DNA of 64,000 nucleotides from Bacteroidota bacterium (GCA_020161355.1 JAIUOF010000009.1:1-64000); one strand, 5' to 3'; shown: positions 8,493-18,436, counted from the first letter of the stretch. Made by a program: numbers and translations. Notes: generated by a model not told the origin, from the sequence alone.

Positions 8493-10559
8493 ATGAAAAA
8501 AACGCTTTTTATTCTATTATTGTCATCTTTCACTTGCTCATTTGCTCAAAATGAAGCACTAAAACCGTATGGCCCAATTCCAACGGCTAATCAGTTGCGA
8601 TGGCAAAAAATGGAGTATTATGCATTTATTCATTATTCGATAAATACTTATACCGACATGGCCTGGGGATTCGGCAACGAAGACCTAAACCTTTTCAATC
8701 CTGATAAATTAGACGCTCGTCAGTGGGCAAAAATTTGCAAAGAAGCAGGCATGAAAGGCATCATTTTCACTGCAAAACATCACAGCGGTTTTTGTATGTG
8801 GCCCTCAAAATATACCGAATATTCCGTAAAAAACGTACCCTGGAAAAACGGAAAAGGGGATGTGGTGAAAGAAATGGCCGATGCTTGTAAAGAATTCGGA
8901 CTAAAATTCGGCGTTTATCTTTCTCCCTGGGACAGAAATCATCCCGATTACGGAAAACCGGAATACATTACTTATTTCAGAAATCAACTGACAGAATTAC
9001 TAACCAATTATGGCGAAATTTTCGAGGTTTGGTTTGATGGGGCAAATGGTGGAAATGGTTATTATGGAGGAGCGAATGAAACCAGAAAAATTGATGCAAA
9101 AACCTACTATGACTGGCAAAATACTTACAAATTGGTTCGTAAACTCCAACCTAATATTGTTATTTGGAATGATGGAGGCGACCGTGCTGACCTTAGATGG
9201 GTAGGAACAGAAGCAGGCTATGTGGGCGAAACCAATTGGAGTTTGTTGAATGCAAGGGGTGATGTGCCGGAAGATATGCTTCGTCATGGGGTTGAAAACG
9301 GAAATGCCTGGGTGCCCGGCGAAGTAAATACTTCTATTCGCCCGGAATGGTTTTATCATGAGCGGGAAGACAGAAAAGTGAAAACACTGCCGCAACTTTT
9401 AGATGTTTATTATCATTCGGTGGGAAGAAACGGCACGATGTTGCTCAATTTTCCCATTATGCCCAATGGTTTGATTCATGAAAAAGACGAAAAAGCGATT
9501 CAGGAATTAACCAAAACCTTAAAAGAAACTTTTAAAAGTAATCTTGCAAAAAATGCAAAAATAACAGCAAGTACATCGAGAGGAAAAACAGCTCAATTTG
9601 CTGCAAATAAGTCGATTGACAATGATTTGGATTCTTATTGGGCCACCAACGATGATATCAAAACAGCGTCACTTACCTTAGATTTTGGTAAAATGACCTC
9701 TTTTAACCGCTTTTTGGTACAAGAACCTATCCGGCTGGGGCAAAGAGTGAAATCATTTTCATTGGATGCATTGGTAAATGGAAAATGGACGGAAATAGCC
9801 AAAGAAACTACCATCGGTTATAAAAGAATTTTGAGATTCCCAACTGTTGAAGCGACTAAGCTACGACTCAATATTTTGGACTCAAAGAGCTGTCCACTTA
9901 TTTCTAATATCGAGGTTTATAAAGCTCCAATTGTGCTTACTCCGCCCACAATTATTCGTGACAAAGAGGGTTTAGTGAGTTTTAAATCGGGAGATAAAGA
10001 ATCTGAAATTTATTATACATTAGACGGAAGCCAACCTACTTCCAGATCTCCGAAATACACAACTCCTGTAAAAACAGCAGATGGTAAGGTAGAGATTAAG
10101 GCGATTTCGTATAATCCGTTTACCAAGCAATCAAGTATAGTTGGTGAGGAGTCTTTCGATATTTCACACAAATCATGGAAAATAATTAATACCAATGATA
10201 TTAATGCCAATCAAATACTTGATGGTAACTCAACTACTTCCTGGCATCAGAAAAATGGGGATTTGGTAATTGATTTGGGGAAACAGCAAAAAATTTCAGG
10301 ATTCCGTTATTTACCCGCTCAAAACTGGTGGGAAGAAGGCAGTATCATCACGCATTTCCAGTTCTCAACATCAACAGATGGTATAAATTGGAAATTGGCA
10401 AGCGAAGGAGAATTTTCAAACATAAAGAATAATCCTTTTTGGCAAACTAAGACCTTTGAGCCTGTACAAGCCAATTTTATAAAATTTACGCCAATGAAAA
10501 CAGTAAATCCTGGCTCTGATTTTGGAATTGCAGAATTTGATCTAATTACAAAAGAATGA
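8493..10559 (+). CDS. Exported multidomain GH29 alpha-L-fucosidase
   Basis: Removes terminal alpha-L-fucose by retention. After a signal peptide ending SFAQ, the GH29 barrel spans about residues 30-345. It includes FIHYSINTYTD, the substrate-pocket word TAKHHSGFCMWPS, and the likely nucleophile Asp182 in EVWFDGANG. Next come an F5/8 type C (CBM32-like) domain (about 355-475), a chitobiase-like Ig domain with YYTLDGSQPT (about 480-555), and a second F5/8 type C domain to the end. The two discoidin-like domains probably bind galactose- or fucose-bearing glycans. It is one of two GH29 genes here; the other (46423-47793) lacks the extra domains. Confidence 0.92.
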   Translation: MKKTLFILLLSSFTCSFAQNEALKPYGPIPTANQLRWQKMEYYAFIHYSINTYTDMAWGFGNEDLNLFNPDKLDARQWAKICKEAGMKGIIFTAKHHSGFCMWPSKYTEYSVKNVPWKNGKGDVVKEMADACKEFGLKFGVYLSPWDRNHPDYGKPEYITYFRNQLTELLTNYGEIFEVWFDGANGGNGYYGGANETRKIDAKTYYDWQNTYKLVRKLQPNIVIWNDGGDRADLRWVGTEAGYVGETNWSLLNARGDVPEDMLRHGVENGNAWVPGEVNTSIRPEWFYHEREDRKVKTLPQLLDVYYHSVGRNGTMLLNFPIMPNGLIHEKDEKAIQELTKTLKETFKSNLAKNAKITASTSRGKTAQFAANKSIDNDLDSYWATNDDIKTASLTLDFGKMTSFNRFLVQEPIRLGQRVKSFSLDALVNGKWTEIAKETTIGYKRILRFPTVEATKLRLNILDSKSCPLISNIEVYKAPIVLTPPTIIRDKEGLVSFKSGDKESEIYYTLDGSQPTSRSPKYTTPVKTADGKVEIKAISYNPFTKQSSIVGEESFDISHKSWKIINTNDINANQILDGNSTTSWHQKNGDLVIDLGKQQKISGFRYLPAQNWWEEGSIITHFQFSTSTDGINWKLASEGEFSNIKNNPFWQTKTFEPVQANFIKFTPMKTVNPGSDFGIAEFDLITKE

Positions 10560-10580
10560 TTTATTTAACCAATTTATAAT

Positions 10581-11693
10581 ATGAATAAAAAACTAGTTTT
10601 TGGTTTGTTAGCCCTTTACGGCGGCTCAGCTTTTGCCCAACCTGTACCACGACCTGCGGTTATTTCACCGGAGGTACATCCCGACAATTCAGTCACTTTC
10701 AGGTATTATGCTCCTACAGCAAAAGAAGTAAAACTCAGCGGGCAGTTTGAAAAAGGAGCCCTTACATTGCAAAAAGATGATCAGGGAATTTGGAGCATAA
10801 AAACCAACCCCATCAAACCCGATATGTACCCGTATTCTTTTTCGGTGGATGGTGTAACGGTAGCCGACCCCAATAACTCAGCCTTGTTTCCCAATGAGGG
10901 TTTTCAAAGTAGTCTGGTTGAAATTACCGGCAATACTCCATTAGTACATACCTTGCAAAACGTACCGCATGGAACGGTATCTTATCGCTACTATCAATCC
11001 GCTGAACTTGGAACGAGACCTGTAGTAATTTATACTCCACCCGGTTATGAAACTAATCCTAATGCCAAATATCCTGTACTTTATTTATTACATGGCACTA
11101 CCGACACAGAAGAAACCTGGACCAAAGTAGGCCGTGCGAATATCATTTTGGATAACCTGATTGCTCAAGGAAAAGCCAAACCCATGATAATTGTAATGCC
11201 TTACGGAAGAGCTTATCCTGTTATTTCAAAATCGTCAGGTAGTTTACGAAACTGGGACAATCTGCAAGAGTTTGAAAAAGATTTTTACGGAAACCTCATG
11301 CCTTGGGTAGAAAAAAACTATCGCACCATCAACAACAAAGACAACAGGGCTATGGCGGGCTTCTCAGGCGGTGGCGGTACTACCATGTATCTGGGTTTTA
11401 ATCACAGCGAAAAATTTGCCTATATATGCGGTTTTGCTCCAGGTTTACTCAATTCAGAATTTGAACGCAATCATGCTCTTGCTTTCAAAAACCCTACCCA
11501 AACGGCCAAAAACCTTAAGTTACTTTGGATAGGTGTAGGCACAGAAGACCCGCTTTACAAAGTAGATAACGAATTTATGGGACTTCTTGACCAAAAGGGA
11601 ATTAAATATGAAAAGTACTTTACTGACGGTGGCCATACCTGGATGAACGTAAAGAATTATTTCAGTATAATCGCTCCCAAACTTTTTAAATAA
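10581..11693 (+). CDS. Exported CE1-type esterase with N-terminal CBM48-like domain (copy 1)
   Basis: Probable feruloyl or acetyl esterase. The signal peptide ends SAFAQ. An Ig-like CBM48/E-set domain (about residues 25-115, with VTFRYYAPTAKEVKLSG) precedes the CE1 hydrolase. Catalytic residues are Ser262 in GFSGGGG, Asp323 in GTEDPLY and His352 in GGHTWMN. The LLHGTTDTEETW region is the usual oxyanion strand. It is the first of four consecutive paralogues of near-equal length (10581-15110), with a fifth, fused one at 16405. Family is clear; acyl specificity is not. Confidence 0.88.
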   Translation: MNKKLVFGLLALYGGSAFAQPVPRPAVISPEVHPDNSVTFRYYAPTAKEVKLSGQFEKGALTLQKDDQGIWSIKTNPIKPDMYPYSFSVDGVTVADPNNSALFPNEGFQSSLVEITGNTPLVHTLQNVPHGTVSYRYYQSAELGTRPVVIYTPPGYETNPNAKYPVLYLLHGTTDTEETWTKVGRANIILDNLIAQGKAKPMIIVMPYGRAYPVISKSSGSLRNWDNLQEFEKDFYGNLMPWVEKNYRTINNKDNRAMAGFSGGGGTTMYLGFNHSEKFAYICGFAPGLLNSEFERNHALAFKNPTQTAKNLKLLWIGVGTEDPLYKVDNEFMGLLDQKGIKYEKYFTDGGHTWMNVKNYFSIIAPKLFK

Positions 11694-11723
11694 ATATTTA
11701 TTCAATCAAAAAAAGAAACAAAA

Positions 11724-12887
11724 ATGAAACAAAAAATCAATCTTAAACTGCTCGGAGTGATATTCTCCGTCTTAATGACTTTTTATGGGCAAGCCCAGCC
11801 GCCAAGAGGCCCTTATGTGGTTTCTCCGAAAGTAAATCCCGACAAGTCGGTTACTTTTTCGTATCTGGCACCCAATGCTACTAACGTTTTACTGGATGGA
11901 GGTCAATTTGGTGCAGCCAACGTTCCTATGACCAAAAATGCCGAGGGCGTTTGGTCGGTTACATTTGGACCGATAAAACCGGATATTTATCCATACGGAT
12001 TTAAAGTGGATGGCATTACCGTTAATGACCCTGCAAACACTTATTTATTTCCAAATGAGCGATTTAAAGGTAGCCTGGTTGAAATTCCCGGAGATACACC
12101 AGCAGTATATGCCCTCAAAAACGTACCCCACGGCACTATTTCTTATGAATTATATCCGGGTATAGAAGGTAGCACCGGAACTTTTGTGATTTATACTCCT
12201 CCTGGATACACTAAAAATACCAAAACCAAATATCCGGTGTATTACCTGATAAGTGGAACTACAGATACCGAAGAGACTTTTTGGAAAGTGGGAAAAGTAA
12301 ACCTGATGCTCGATAATATGATTGCTGAAGGAAAAGCAAAACCTATGATTGTGGTGATGCCTTATGGAAATCCAATGGCACGAATTGCCGAGCAAACCGG
12401 CAAAGAAAAACCATCGGATGTAATGAGCCGTGATGGAGACGATGCCCTGAAACGTATGAAACTCTTTGAAAATGATCTGGTAAAACATGTAATTCCTTTT
12501 GTAGAAAAAAACTACCGAACCATTCCCAATCGCGATAACAGAGCTATTGGTGGTTTTTCAAGAGGTGGCGGACAGACTCTCAGAACTGCTTTCAACAACG
12601 TAGATAAGTTTGCTTATGTTTGCAGTTATGCTTCTTATATTTCTCCTGCAGAAATGGATAAAAATTTCACCAATATCACTGCTGATCCTGCCAAAACCAA
12701 CAAAGATTTCAAACTCCTGTGGTCAGGCATTGGTACTGAGGACTTCCTTTATAAAGGCACTACCGAATGGGAAAACTACCTGAAGGAGAAAAAAATCAAT
12801 GTAAAAACCTTTGCGATTCCCGGCGGACATACCTGGATGAACGTGAAGCAATATCTCAATGAAACTTTACCTGTATTGTTTAAATGA
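11724..12887 (+). CDS. Exported CE1-type esterase with N-terminal CBM48-like domain (copy 2)
   Basis: Paralogue of the preceding gene with the same two-domain plan: signal peptide to about residue 25, a CBM48-like sandwich, then the CE1 hydrolase with Ser279 in GFSRGGG, the acid in GTEDFLY and His369 in GGHTWMN. The lid region before the nucleophile holds an insertion (EQTGKEKPSDVMSRDGDD) not seen in copies 1 and 3, which may alter the acyl pocket. The stop overlaps the next start by four bases (ATGA), so copies 2 and 3 are translationally coupled. Confidence 0.88.
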   Translation: MKQKINLKLLGVIFSVLMTFYGQAQPPRGPYVVSPKVNPDKSVTFSYLAPNATNVLLDGGQFGAANVPMTKNAEGVWSVTFGPIKPDIYPYGFKVDGITVNDPANTYLFPNERFKGSLVEIPGDTPAVYALKNVPHGTISYELYPGIEGSTGTFVIYTPPGYTKNTKTKYPVYYLISGTTDTEETFWKVGKVNLMLDNMIAEGKAKPMIVVMPYGNPMARIAEQTGKEKPSDVMSRDGDDALKRMKLFENDLVKHVIPFVEKNYRTIPNRDNRAIGGFSRGGGQTLRTAFNNVDKFAYVCSYASYISPAEMDKNFTNITADPAKTNKDFKLLWSGIGTEDFLYKGTTEWENYLKEKKINVKTFAIPGGHTWMNVKQYLNETLPVLFK

Positions 12888-13975
12888 CCATGAAAAATCT
12901 AAGAATACAGTTACTGTTTTTATTTATTTCGGTATTTCTTTCGCAAGAAATTATTGCCCAGAGGCCACCGGCCATCAGTTCACCGGATGTTCATCCTGAC
13001 AAAAGTGTTACTTTCCGTTATTTCTCTAAAACGGCCAAAGAAGTCAAACTTTCCGGTGAATTTTTAAAAGAACCGGTTGACTTAAAAAAAGATACCACCG
13101 GTATCTGGAGTATAACTGTTCCGGCTATTAAGCCGGACATTTATCCCTATAATTTTGTGGTTGACGGCGTGAGCGTACAAGACCCAAACAATACTTATGT
13201 TTTTGCCAATGAGCGGTTTAAGCGTAGTATTGTAGATGTTCCCGGAGATCAACCTTTGGCTCATTCTCTTCAAAATGTGCCGCATGGAAAAGTTTCATAT
13301 CAATACTATGAATCAAAAACTTTGGGTGTAACAAGACAGCTTCTGGTATATACGCCGCCAAATTTTGACGCCAGCGGAAAAACCAAATATCCTGTTATGT
13401 ATTTGATTCATGGTGGATCAGATACTGAAGAAACCTGGACAAAGGTGGGAAAATCTAATCTCATTGCTGATAACCTGATTGCAGCAGGAAAAGCAAAAAA
13501 GATGATTATCGTGATGCCCTACGGAAATGTACGTCCGGCACCAATGCCCGATTTTACAAAAGATGTAATCAATGATATCATTCCTTTCATTGAGGAAAAT
13601 TACCCTGTAGATAAAAATAGCTCTGGCAGAGCTGTTGCGGGTTTTTCGGTAGGAGGAGGCCAGACACTGAACATTGGTTTTACCAACACTGATAAATTTG
13701 CTTACATCTGTTCATATGCTCCATTTACTGCGACTGAAGAGTTTAGAAAAAATTTCGACAATTGGTCGCCTGATGCAGCAAAGATCAACCAACAGCTTAA
13801 GCTTTTCACGATAAGCGTAGGTACAGATGATTTCCTGTATGAAAGTGTAAAGAAGAACATCGCGATGTTTGAGGAAAAAGGAATCAAAATCAAGCCTTTG
13901 ATAGTTGATGGTGGCCATACCTGGATGAACTGTAAACTGTTTCTGGCAAATTCATTAGAACAAATATTCAAGTAA
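12884..13975 (+). CDS. Exported CE1-type esterase with N-terminal CBM48-like domain (copy 3)
   Basis: Third tandem paralogue: signal peptide ending IIAQ, CBM48-like domain (VTFRYFSKTAKEVKLSGEF), and CE1 domain with Ser255 in GFSVGGG, acid in GTDDFLY and His345 in GGHTWMN. The start at 12884 overlaps the previous stop; an ATG at 12890 would also leave an intact signal peptide. It is the shortest of the CBM48-CE1 copies because the loop before the nucleophile is reduced. It resembles copy 1 more than copy 4 around the active site. Confidence 0.87.
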   Translation: MTMKNLRIQLLFLFISVFLSQEIIAQRPPAISSPDVHPDKSVTFRYFSKTAKEVKLSGEFLKEPVDLKKDTTGIWSITVPAIKPDIYPYNFVVDGVSVQDPNNTYVFANERFKRSIVDVPGDQPLAHSLQNVPHGKVSYQYYESKTLGVTRQLLVYTPPNFDASGKTKYPVMYLIHGGSDTEETWTKVGKSNLIADNLIAAGKAKKMIIVMPYGNVRPAPMPDFTKDVINDIIPFIEENYPVDKNSSGRAVAGFSVGGGQTLNIGFTNTDKFAYICSYAPFTATEEFRKNFDNWSPDAAKINQQLKLFTISVGTDDFLYESVKKNIAMFEEKGIKIKPLIVDGGHTWMNCKLFLANSLEQIFK

Positions 13976-14003
13976 TAATTATTTATTCTCAACCATTCTA
14001 CAA

Positions 14004-15110
14004 ATGAAAAAAAACGTTTTAAAAATCGCATTGAGCACCTTATTTACAGCAAGTGTGGTGTGGGCACAGGCTCAGATTGCTGAAGACTTCAAGCCTTCTG
14101 TTATGAACCAACCCGGTCAGGAATATCCTATGGTCAATTCGCAGGGATATGCCCGTTTCAAAATTCTGGCACCAGCTGCCGATAGTGTTAAAGTTAGCCT
14201 GGGCCTTGGAGGCCGTGGTGGTACTAGACTCAAAAAAAATGCTGATGGATACTGGGAAGGCACTACCGAAGGACCCATGGATGAAGGTTTCCACTATTAC
14301 AATGTAAATATTGACGGTGGAAAATTTAATGATCCGGGTGCCAAAAACTATTATGGTTCTATCAGATGGGAAAGTGGAATCGAGATCCCGGCCAAAGATC
14401 AGGATTTTTATGCCCTGAAAAACGTTCCTCATGGCCATGTACAGCAAGTATTGTTTCCTTCGCCAAGTACAGGTACTTCCCGCAGAGCATTTGTTTATAC
14501 TCCTCCGGGATATGAAAAAGGCAAACAAAAATACCCCGTGCTCTACCTTCAGCATGGTTGGGGAGAGGATGAAACCGCATGGATGAACCAGGGACATGCC
14601 AACCTCATCATGGATAACCTTATCGCCGAGGGCAAAATCAAGCCTTTTATCATCGTAAACACTTATGGTATGACCAATGAAGTGAAGTTTGGTAAAATCC
14701 GTGAATTTGACATCAAACCATTCCAAACTGTTTTGGTTGATGAACTCGTTCCTTATGTTGACAGCCATTTCAGAACCATAGCTACAAGAGAAAAAAGAGC
14801 CATGGCCGGCCTTTCGATGGGTGGAATGGAAACCAAAACCATCACTTTAAACAAACCTGAAGTTTTCGGGTCTTTCGGACTTTTGAGTGGCGGTACTTAT
14901 GCACCTGCTGACTTCAAAGACAAAATCAAACCCTTATATATCCATTTGAGTTGTGGCAGTAAAGAGCGTCCCGATGGAATCAGAAAAGCTACTGAAGAAC
15001 TAAAAGCAGCAGGTTTTAACGCTGACGGCTATATTTCAGAAGGCACAGCTCATGAATTTTTGTCGTGGAGAAGAGCCCTTTACCAAATGGCTCAAAAGCT
15101 TTTTAAATAA
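14004..15110 (+). CDS. Exported CE1-type esterase with N-terminal CBM48-like domain (copy 4)
   Basis: Fourth tandem esterase, more divergent. The signal peptide ends WAQAQ, the CBM48-like domain includes GYARFKILAPAADSVKV, and the CE1 domain has Ser271 in GLSMGGM and His350 in TAHEFLSW. The acid segment reads SCGSKERPDG, so the usual G-T-E/D-D pattern of copies 1-3 is changed and the acid must be supplied by a shifted Glu or Asp. The active-site words match the second half of the fused gene at 16405 better than copies 1-3, suggesting two subfamilies in one operon. It is 17 bases upstream of the GH8 gene. Confidence 0.85.
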   Translation: MKKNVLKIALSTLFTASVVWAQAQIAEDFKPSVMNQPGQEYPMVNSQGYARFKILAPAADSVKVSLGLGGRGGTRLKKNADGYWEGTTEGPMDEGFHYYNVNIDGGKFNDPGAKNYYGSIRWESGIEIPAKDQDFYALKNVPHGHVQQVLFPSPSTGTSRRAFVYTPPGYEKGKQKYPVLYLQHGWGEDETAWMNQGHANLIMDNLIAEGKIKPFIIVNTYGMTNEVKFGKIREFDIKPFQTVLVDELVPYVDSHFRTIATREKRAMAGLSMGGMETKTITLNKPEVFGSFGLLSGGTYAPADFKDKIKPLYIHLSCGSKERPDGIRKATEELKAAGFNADGYISEGTAHEFLSWRRALYQMAQKLFK

Positions 15111-15127
15111 CATCTTAATCGATATTC

Positions 15128-16378
15128 ATGAATTATCCTTTCGATAAAACATTCAATAAACCTCAAAAGTCATCATGGCTTTTGGGTTTATTGTTTATTA
15201 TGGCATTTTCATTAAATGCCCAAAAACCGGAATACAGAAATGTATTTAAGGAACATGGCTATAAACAAAAAGACATTGATAAAAAGCTGCAAAAAGCCTA
15301 TTCTGATCTTTTTGAAGGGCCCGATAAAATATATTTTGAGGTGGGTGATTCTATGGCCTATGTATCAGATATAAAAAACAACGATGCACGTACTGAAGGC
15401 CTTTCTTATGGCATGATGGTGGCGGTGCAGTTTAACAAAAAAGAAGTTTTTGATCGGATTTGGCGTTGGTCTAAAAAATATTCCCAACATCAAAGTGGGC
15501 CCCGTGAAGGATATTTTGCATGGAGTATCAACCCAAAGACCCTGAAACAAAACTCTCCGGGCTCAGCTTCTGACGGTGAGCTGTATTATGTGACAAGTTT
15601 ACTTTTTGCAGCAAACCGATGGGGAAATGACTCAGGGATAGATTATTATCAGGAAGCCCGCCGTATTCTGGACGCCATGTGGAAAAAAGACGGCAAGAAC
15701 AACGTCTATAATATTTTCAACGCAGAACACAAGCAAATCACCTTCGTACCAGATAGGTTTGGATACTCTTGGACCGACCCTTCGTATCATGTACCGGCAT
15801 TTATGGAAGTTTGGGCTAAATATGCCAAAGATGGCCATGAAGATTTTTATAAAGCTGTGGCCGATACCTCCAGAGCATTTTTCAAGCGTGCCTGTCACCC
15901 GGTTACAGGTTTAAATTCCGACTATACAGAGTTTAGTGGCCAGCCTCATCCTACCCGATGGATGCCGGCGGGCTTCAGATATGACTCGTGGCGGGTACCT
16001 ATGAACATCGCCATGGACTACACATGGTTTGGAAAAGACAAAAATTGGCAGGAAGATTATGCAGCTCGATTCCAGAATTTCCTGAGATCAAAAGGCCTTG
16101 ATTCCTATGACGACCAGTTTAATATTGACGGCACCAAACCCGAATTTATTCTCAAAGCAGGTCCTGAAGCCAAACTCCGGCATTCTATAGGCTTGGTTTC
16201 TACAGCGGCTACTACGACATTGATAAAGAAAGACAAAGATTTTGTGAAGGCAATCTGGAATGCTCAGTTAAAACCTTATGAGGACGGATACTTCGATCCA
16301 TATTATGATGGTTTGATGTATCTCTTTAGTCTGATGCATCTGAGTGGAAATTACCGGATCATAGAACCTGCCCAATAA
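15128..16378 (+). CDS. GH8 enzyme, probable reducing-end xylose-releasing exo-oligoxylanase
   Basis: An (alpha/alpha)6-barrel inverting hydrolase. Catalytic acid Glu90 lies in TEGLSYGMM. Asp149 in SASDGELYY and Asp297 in NIAMDYTWF occupy the expected positions of the substrate Asp and the base. The closest described group by motif is the Rex-type exo-oligoxylanases, which release xylose from the reducing end of xylo-oligosaccharides. The N-terminal hydrophobic stretch after residue 17, ending SLNAQ, suggests export. Its place between CE1 esterases strengthens a xylan target for the operon. An endo-xylanase of the same family remains possible. Confidence 0.88.
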   Translation: MNYPFDKTFNKPQKSSWLLGLLFIMAFSLNAQKPEYRNVFKEHGYKQKDIDKKLQKAYSDLFEGPDKIYFEVGDSMAYVSDIKNNDARTEGLSYGMMVAVQFNKKEVFDRIWRWSKKYSQHQSGPREGYFAWSINPKTLKQNSPGSASDGELYYVTSLLFAANRWGNDSGIDYYQEARRILDAMWKKDGKNNVYNIFNAEHKQITFVPDRFGYSWTDPSYHVPAFMEVWAKYAKDGHEDFYKAVADTSRAFFKRACHPVTGLNSDYTEFSGQPHPTRWMPAGFRYDSWRVPMNIAMDYTWFGKDKNWQEDYAARFQNFLRSKGLDSYDDQFNIDGTKPEFILKAGPEAKLRHSIGLVSTAATTTLIKKDKDFVKAIWNAQLKPYEDGYFDPYYDGLMYLFSLMHLSGNYRIIEPAQ

Positions 16379-16404
16379 GCGATCATTTATTTAATTATTA
16401 TATC

Positions 16405-18324
16405 ATGAAAAGAAAGATTTATTTTATCCTGAGCATAATGCTTTGCCAGTTGGCAGCATTTGCACAAAATATTGAGATGCCAAAAGGATTTGAAGAACTA
16501 AGAAGTGGCATCGCAGCTGGCAAACTCGACAGCATCAAATATGCATCCAAAACAGTAGGTTCAACCCGTAAAGCTCTGGTTTATACGCCTCCCGGTTTTG
16601 ACAAAAAGAAAAAATACCCGGTTTTATACCTACTTCACGGCATTGGCGGTGATGAAAAAGAATGGCTCAATGGTGCCAAACCTCAGCAAATTCTTGATAA
16701 TCTATACGCCGATGGAAAATTGCAGCCCATGATTGTAGTTATGCCAAACGGAAGAGCTATGAAAGACGACCGGGCCGTAGGTAATATTTTTGAAAAAGAC
16801 AAAGTGGAGGCTTTTGCCACCTTTGAGAAAGATCTGTTAAATGACCTTATTCCGTTTATTGAAAAAAAATACCCTGTTATTGCCGATCGTGAAAGTCGGG
16901 CAATAGCTGGCCTTTCCATGGGAGGTGGTCAATCACTCAATTTTGGTTTGGGAAATCTTGACAAATTTGCATGGGTTGGCGGTTTTTCTTCCGCTCCAAA
17001 TACCAAAGCACCCAAGGATTTGGTTCTGGACCCCGAAAAAGCCAGGAAAATGTTGAAAGTTCTGTGGATATCATGTGGTGACGCCGATGGATTAATCACT
17101 TTCAGCAAACGCACCCATGATTATTTGTACGAAAATAAAGTACCTCATATCTATTATCTTGAAGCCGGTGTTCATGATTTTAAAGTTTGGAAAAATGGTC
17201 TCTACATGTTTTCACAATTATTGTTTAAGCCTGTAGATCAGTCATCTTTTACAAAATATTCAGTGCTGGGTACTGCCGCTGCCACCAATATCAGAAACGG
17301 CAAATACCCTCAGATTTTGCCTGACAATCGTGTGGTTTTCAAAGTCAAAGCACCTGAAGCTCAAAAAGTTCAGATTGATTTGGGCAAAAAATACGATATG
17401 GTAAAAGACAGTGAAGGCTTCTGGAACGTCACTACTGATTCGGTAAACCGTGGTTTTCACTATTATTCTTTATTGATTGATGGTGTGGCTGTTGCCGACC
17501 CCGCCAGTGAGTCCTTCTACGGGATGGGTCGTATGGCTTCCGGGATCGAAATTCCTTATAATGAAGGTGGTTTTTATGCGATGAAAGATGTGCCTCATGG
17601 TGACATTAGAATCAAAAAATATTACTCAAAAGTGACCAATAGCTGGCGGGAAATGTATGTTTATACACCTGCGGGATATGAAAATGCCAGTGAGAAATTT
17701 CCGGTGATGTATCTGTTACACGGAGGTGGCGAAGACCAGAGAGGTTGGGCTACGCAAGGTAAAACCGATTTGATTCTGGATAATTTGATTGCCGAAAACA
17801 AAGCCAAACCTATGGTTATCGTGATGATGGACGGAAATTTCTCTGGTTCGGGTGGCATTGCAGGATTTGGAATGCAGCAGTTAAATATTTTTGAAAATGA
17901 ACTTAAAAATGCCGTCATACCTTTTGTGGAAGCCAATTTTAAAGTATCATCCGATGCCAAAAACCGTGCTTTAGCCGGGCTTTCGATGGGTGGTCTGCAA
18001 ACTCTTCATGCCGGATTGAGGAATTCTGATGTATTCAATTATTTGGGCGTATTTAGCTCTGGTTGGTGGGCAAACAATACCCAACTTTCCGATCCTCAAT
18101 ATCAGTACATGCAGGCCAACAAAGACAAAATTAATTCCAATATCAAGGAATTCTGGATTTCACAAGGTGGCGTGGAAGATATCGCTCATGCCAACTGCCA
18201 GATAATGATGAAAAAATTTGATGAAATGGGTGTGAAATACCGCTACAGCGAATACGCCGGCGGACACACCTGGCCCGTGTGGAGACATGATTTATATTTA
18301 TTTTCTCAGTTATTATTCAAATAA
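16405..18324 (+). CDS. Exported double CE1 esterase (CE1-CBM48-CE1 fusion)
   Basis: One polypeptide holds two complete esterase domains. After a signal peptide ending AAFAQ, the first CE1 domain (about 35-275) has Ser171 in GLSMGGG and His257 in GVHDFKVW. A CBM48-like sandwich follows (about 290-385). The second CE1 domain (about 390-639) has Ser527 in GLSMGGL and His621 in GGHTWPVW. Both halves end in nearly the same FSQLLFK motif, which marks the domain boundary. The second half with its CBM48 looks like a copy of the neighbouring single-domain genes fused behind a CBM48-less esterase. Two esterases of different specificity on one chain could strip doubly substituted side chains. Confidence 0.9.
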   Translation: MKRKIYFILSIMLCQLAAFAQNIEMPKGFEELRSGIAAGKLDSIKYASKTVGSTRKALVYTPPGFDKKKKYPVLYLLHGIGGDEKEWLNGAKPQQILDNLYADGKLQPMIVVMPNGRAMKDDRAVGNIFEKDKVEAFATFEKDLLNDLIPFIEKKYPVIADRESRAIAGLSMGGGQSLNFGLGNLDKFAWVGGFSSAPNTKAPKDLVLDPEKARKMLKVLWISCGDADGLITFSKRTHDYLYENKVPHIYYLEAGVHDFKVWKNGLYMFSQLLFKPVDQSSFTKYSVLGTAAATNIRNGKYPQILPDNRVVFKVKAPEAQKVQIDLGKKYDMVKDSEGFWNVTTDSVNRGFHYYSLLIDGVAVADPASESFYGMGRMASGIEIPYNEGGFYAMKDVPHGDIRIKKYYSKVTNSWREMYVYTPAGYENASEKFPVMYLLHGGGEDQRGWATQGKTDLILDNLIAENKAKPMVIVMMDGNFSGSGGIAGFGMQQLNIFENELKNAVIPFVEANFKVSSDAKNRALAGLSMGGLQTLHAGLRNSDVFNYLGVFSSGWWANNTQLSDPQYQYMQANKDKINSNIKEFWISQGGVEDIAHANCQIMMKKFDEMGVKYRYSEYAGGHTWPVWRHDLYLFSQLLFK

Positions 18325-18330
18325 AAAATC

Positions 18331-18366
18331 TGGGGCGGAAACTTTAGTCTGCCCCAATTTTTCTGT
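18331..18366 (+). terminator. Intrinsic terminator of the esterase/xylanase gene run
   Basis: A 9-bp stem TGGGGCGGA / TCTGCCCCA with one G-U pair and an 8-base loop, followed by ATTTTTCTG, starts 6 bases after the stop of the CE1-CE1 gene. It closes the 113-18324 run. Confidence 0.85.
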
Positions 18367-18436
18367 TAAAGAAATTTGAATAGAAGTTATTTAACATAAA
18401 AAACAATATAATCCCAATATTAAAACCCAGATAGAA

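Noticed and set aside
14040..14768. Long minus-strand open frame of 242 codons inside the fourth CE1 gene
   Set aside because: It lies fully antisense to a clearly coding esterase, has no start context, and its residues show no known domain. It mirrors the codon pattern of the real gene.
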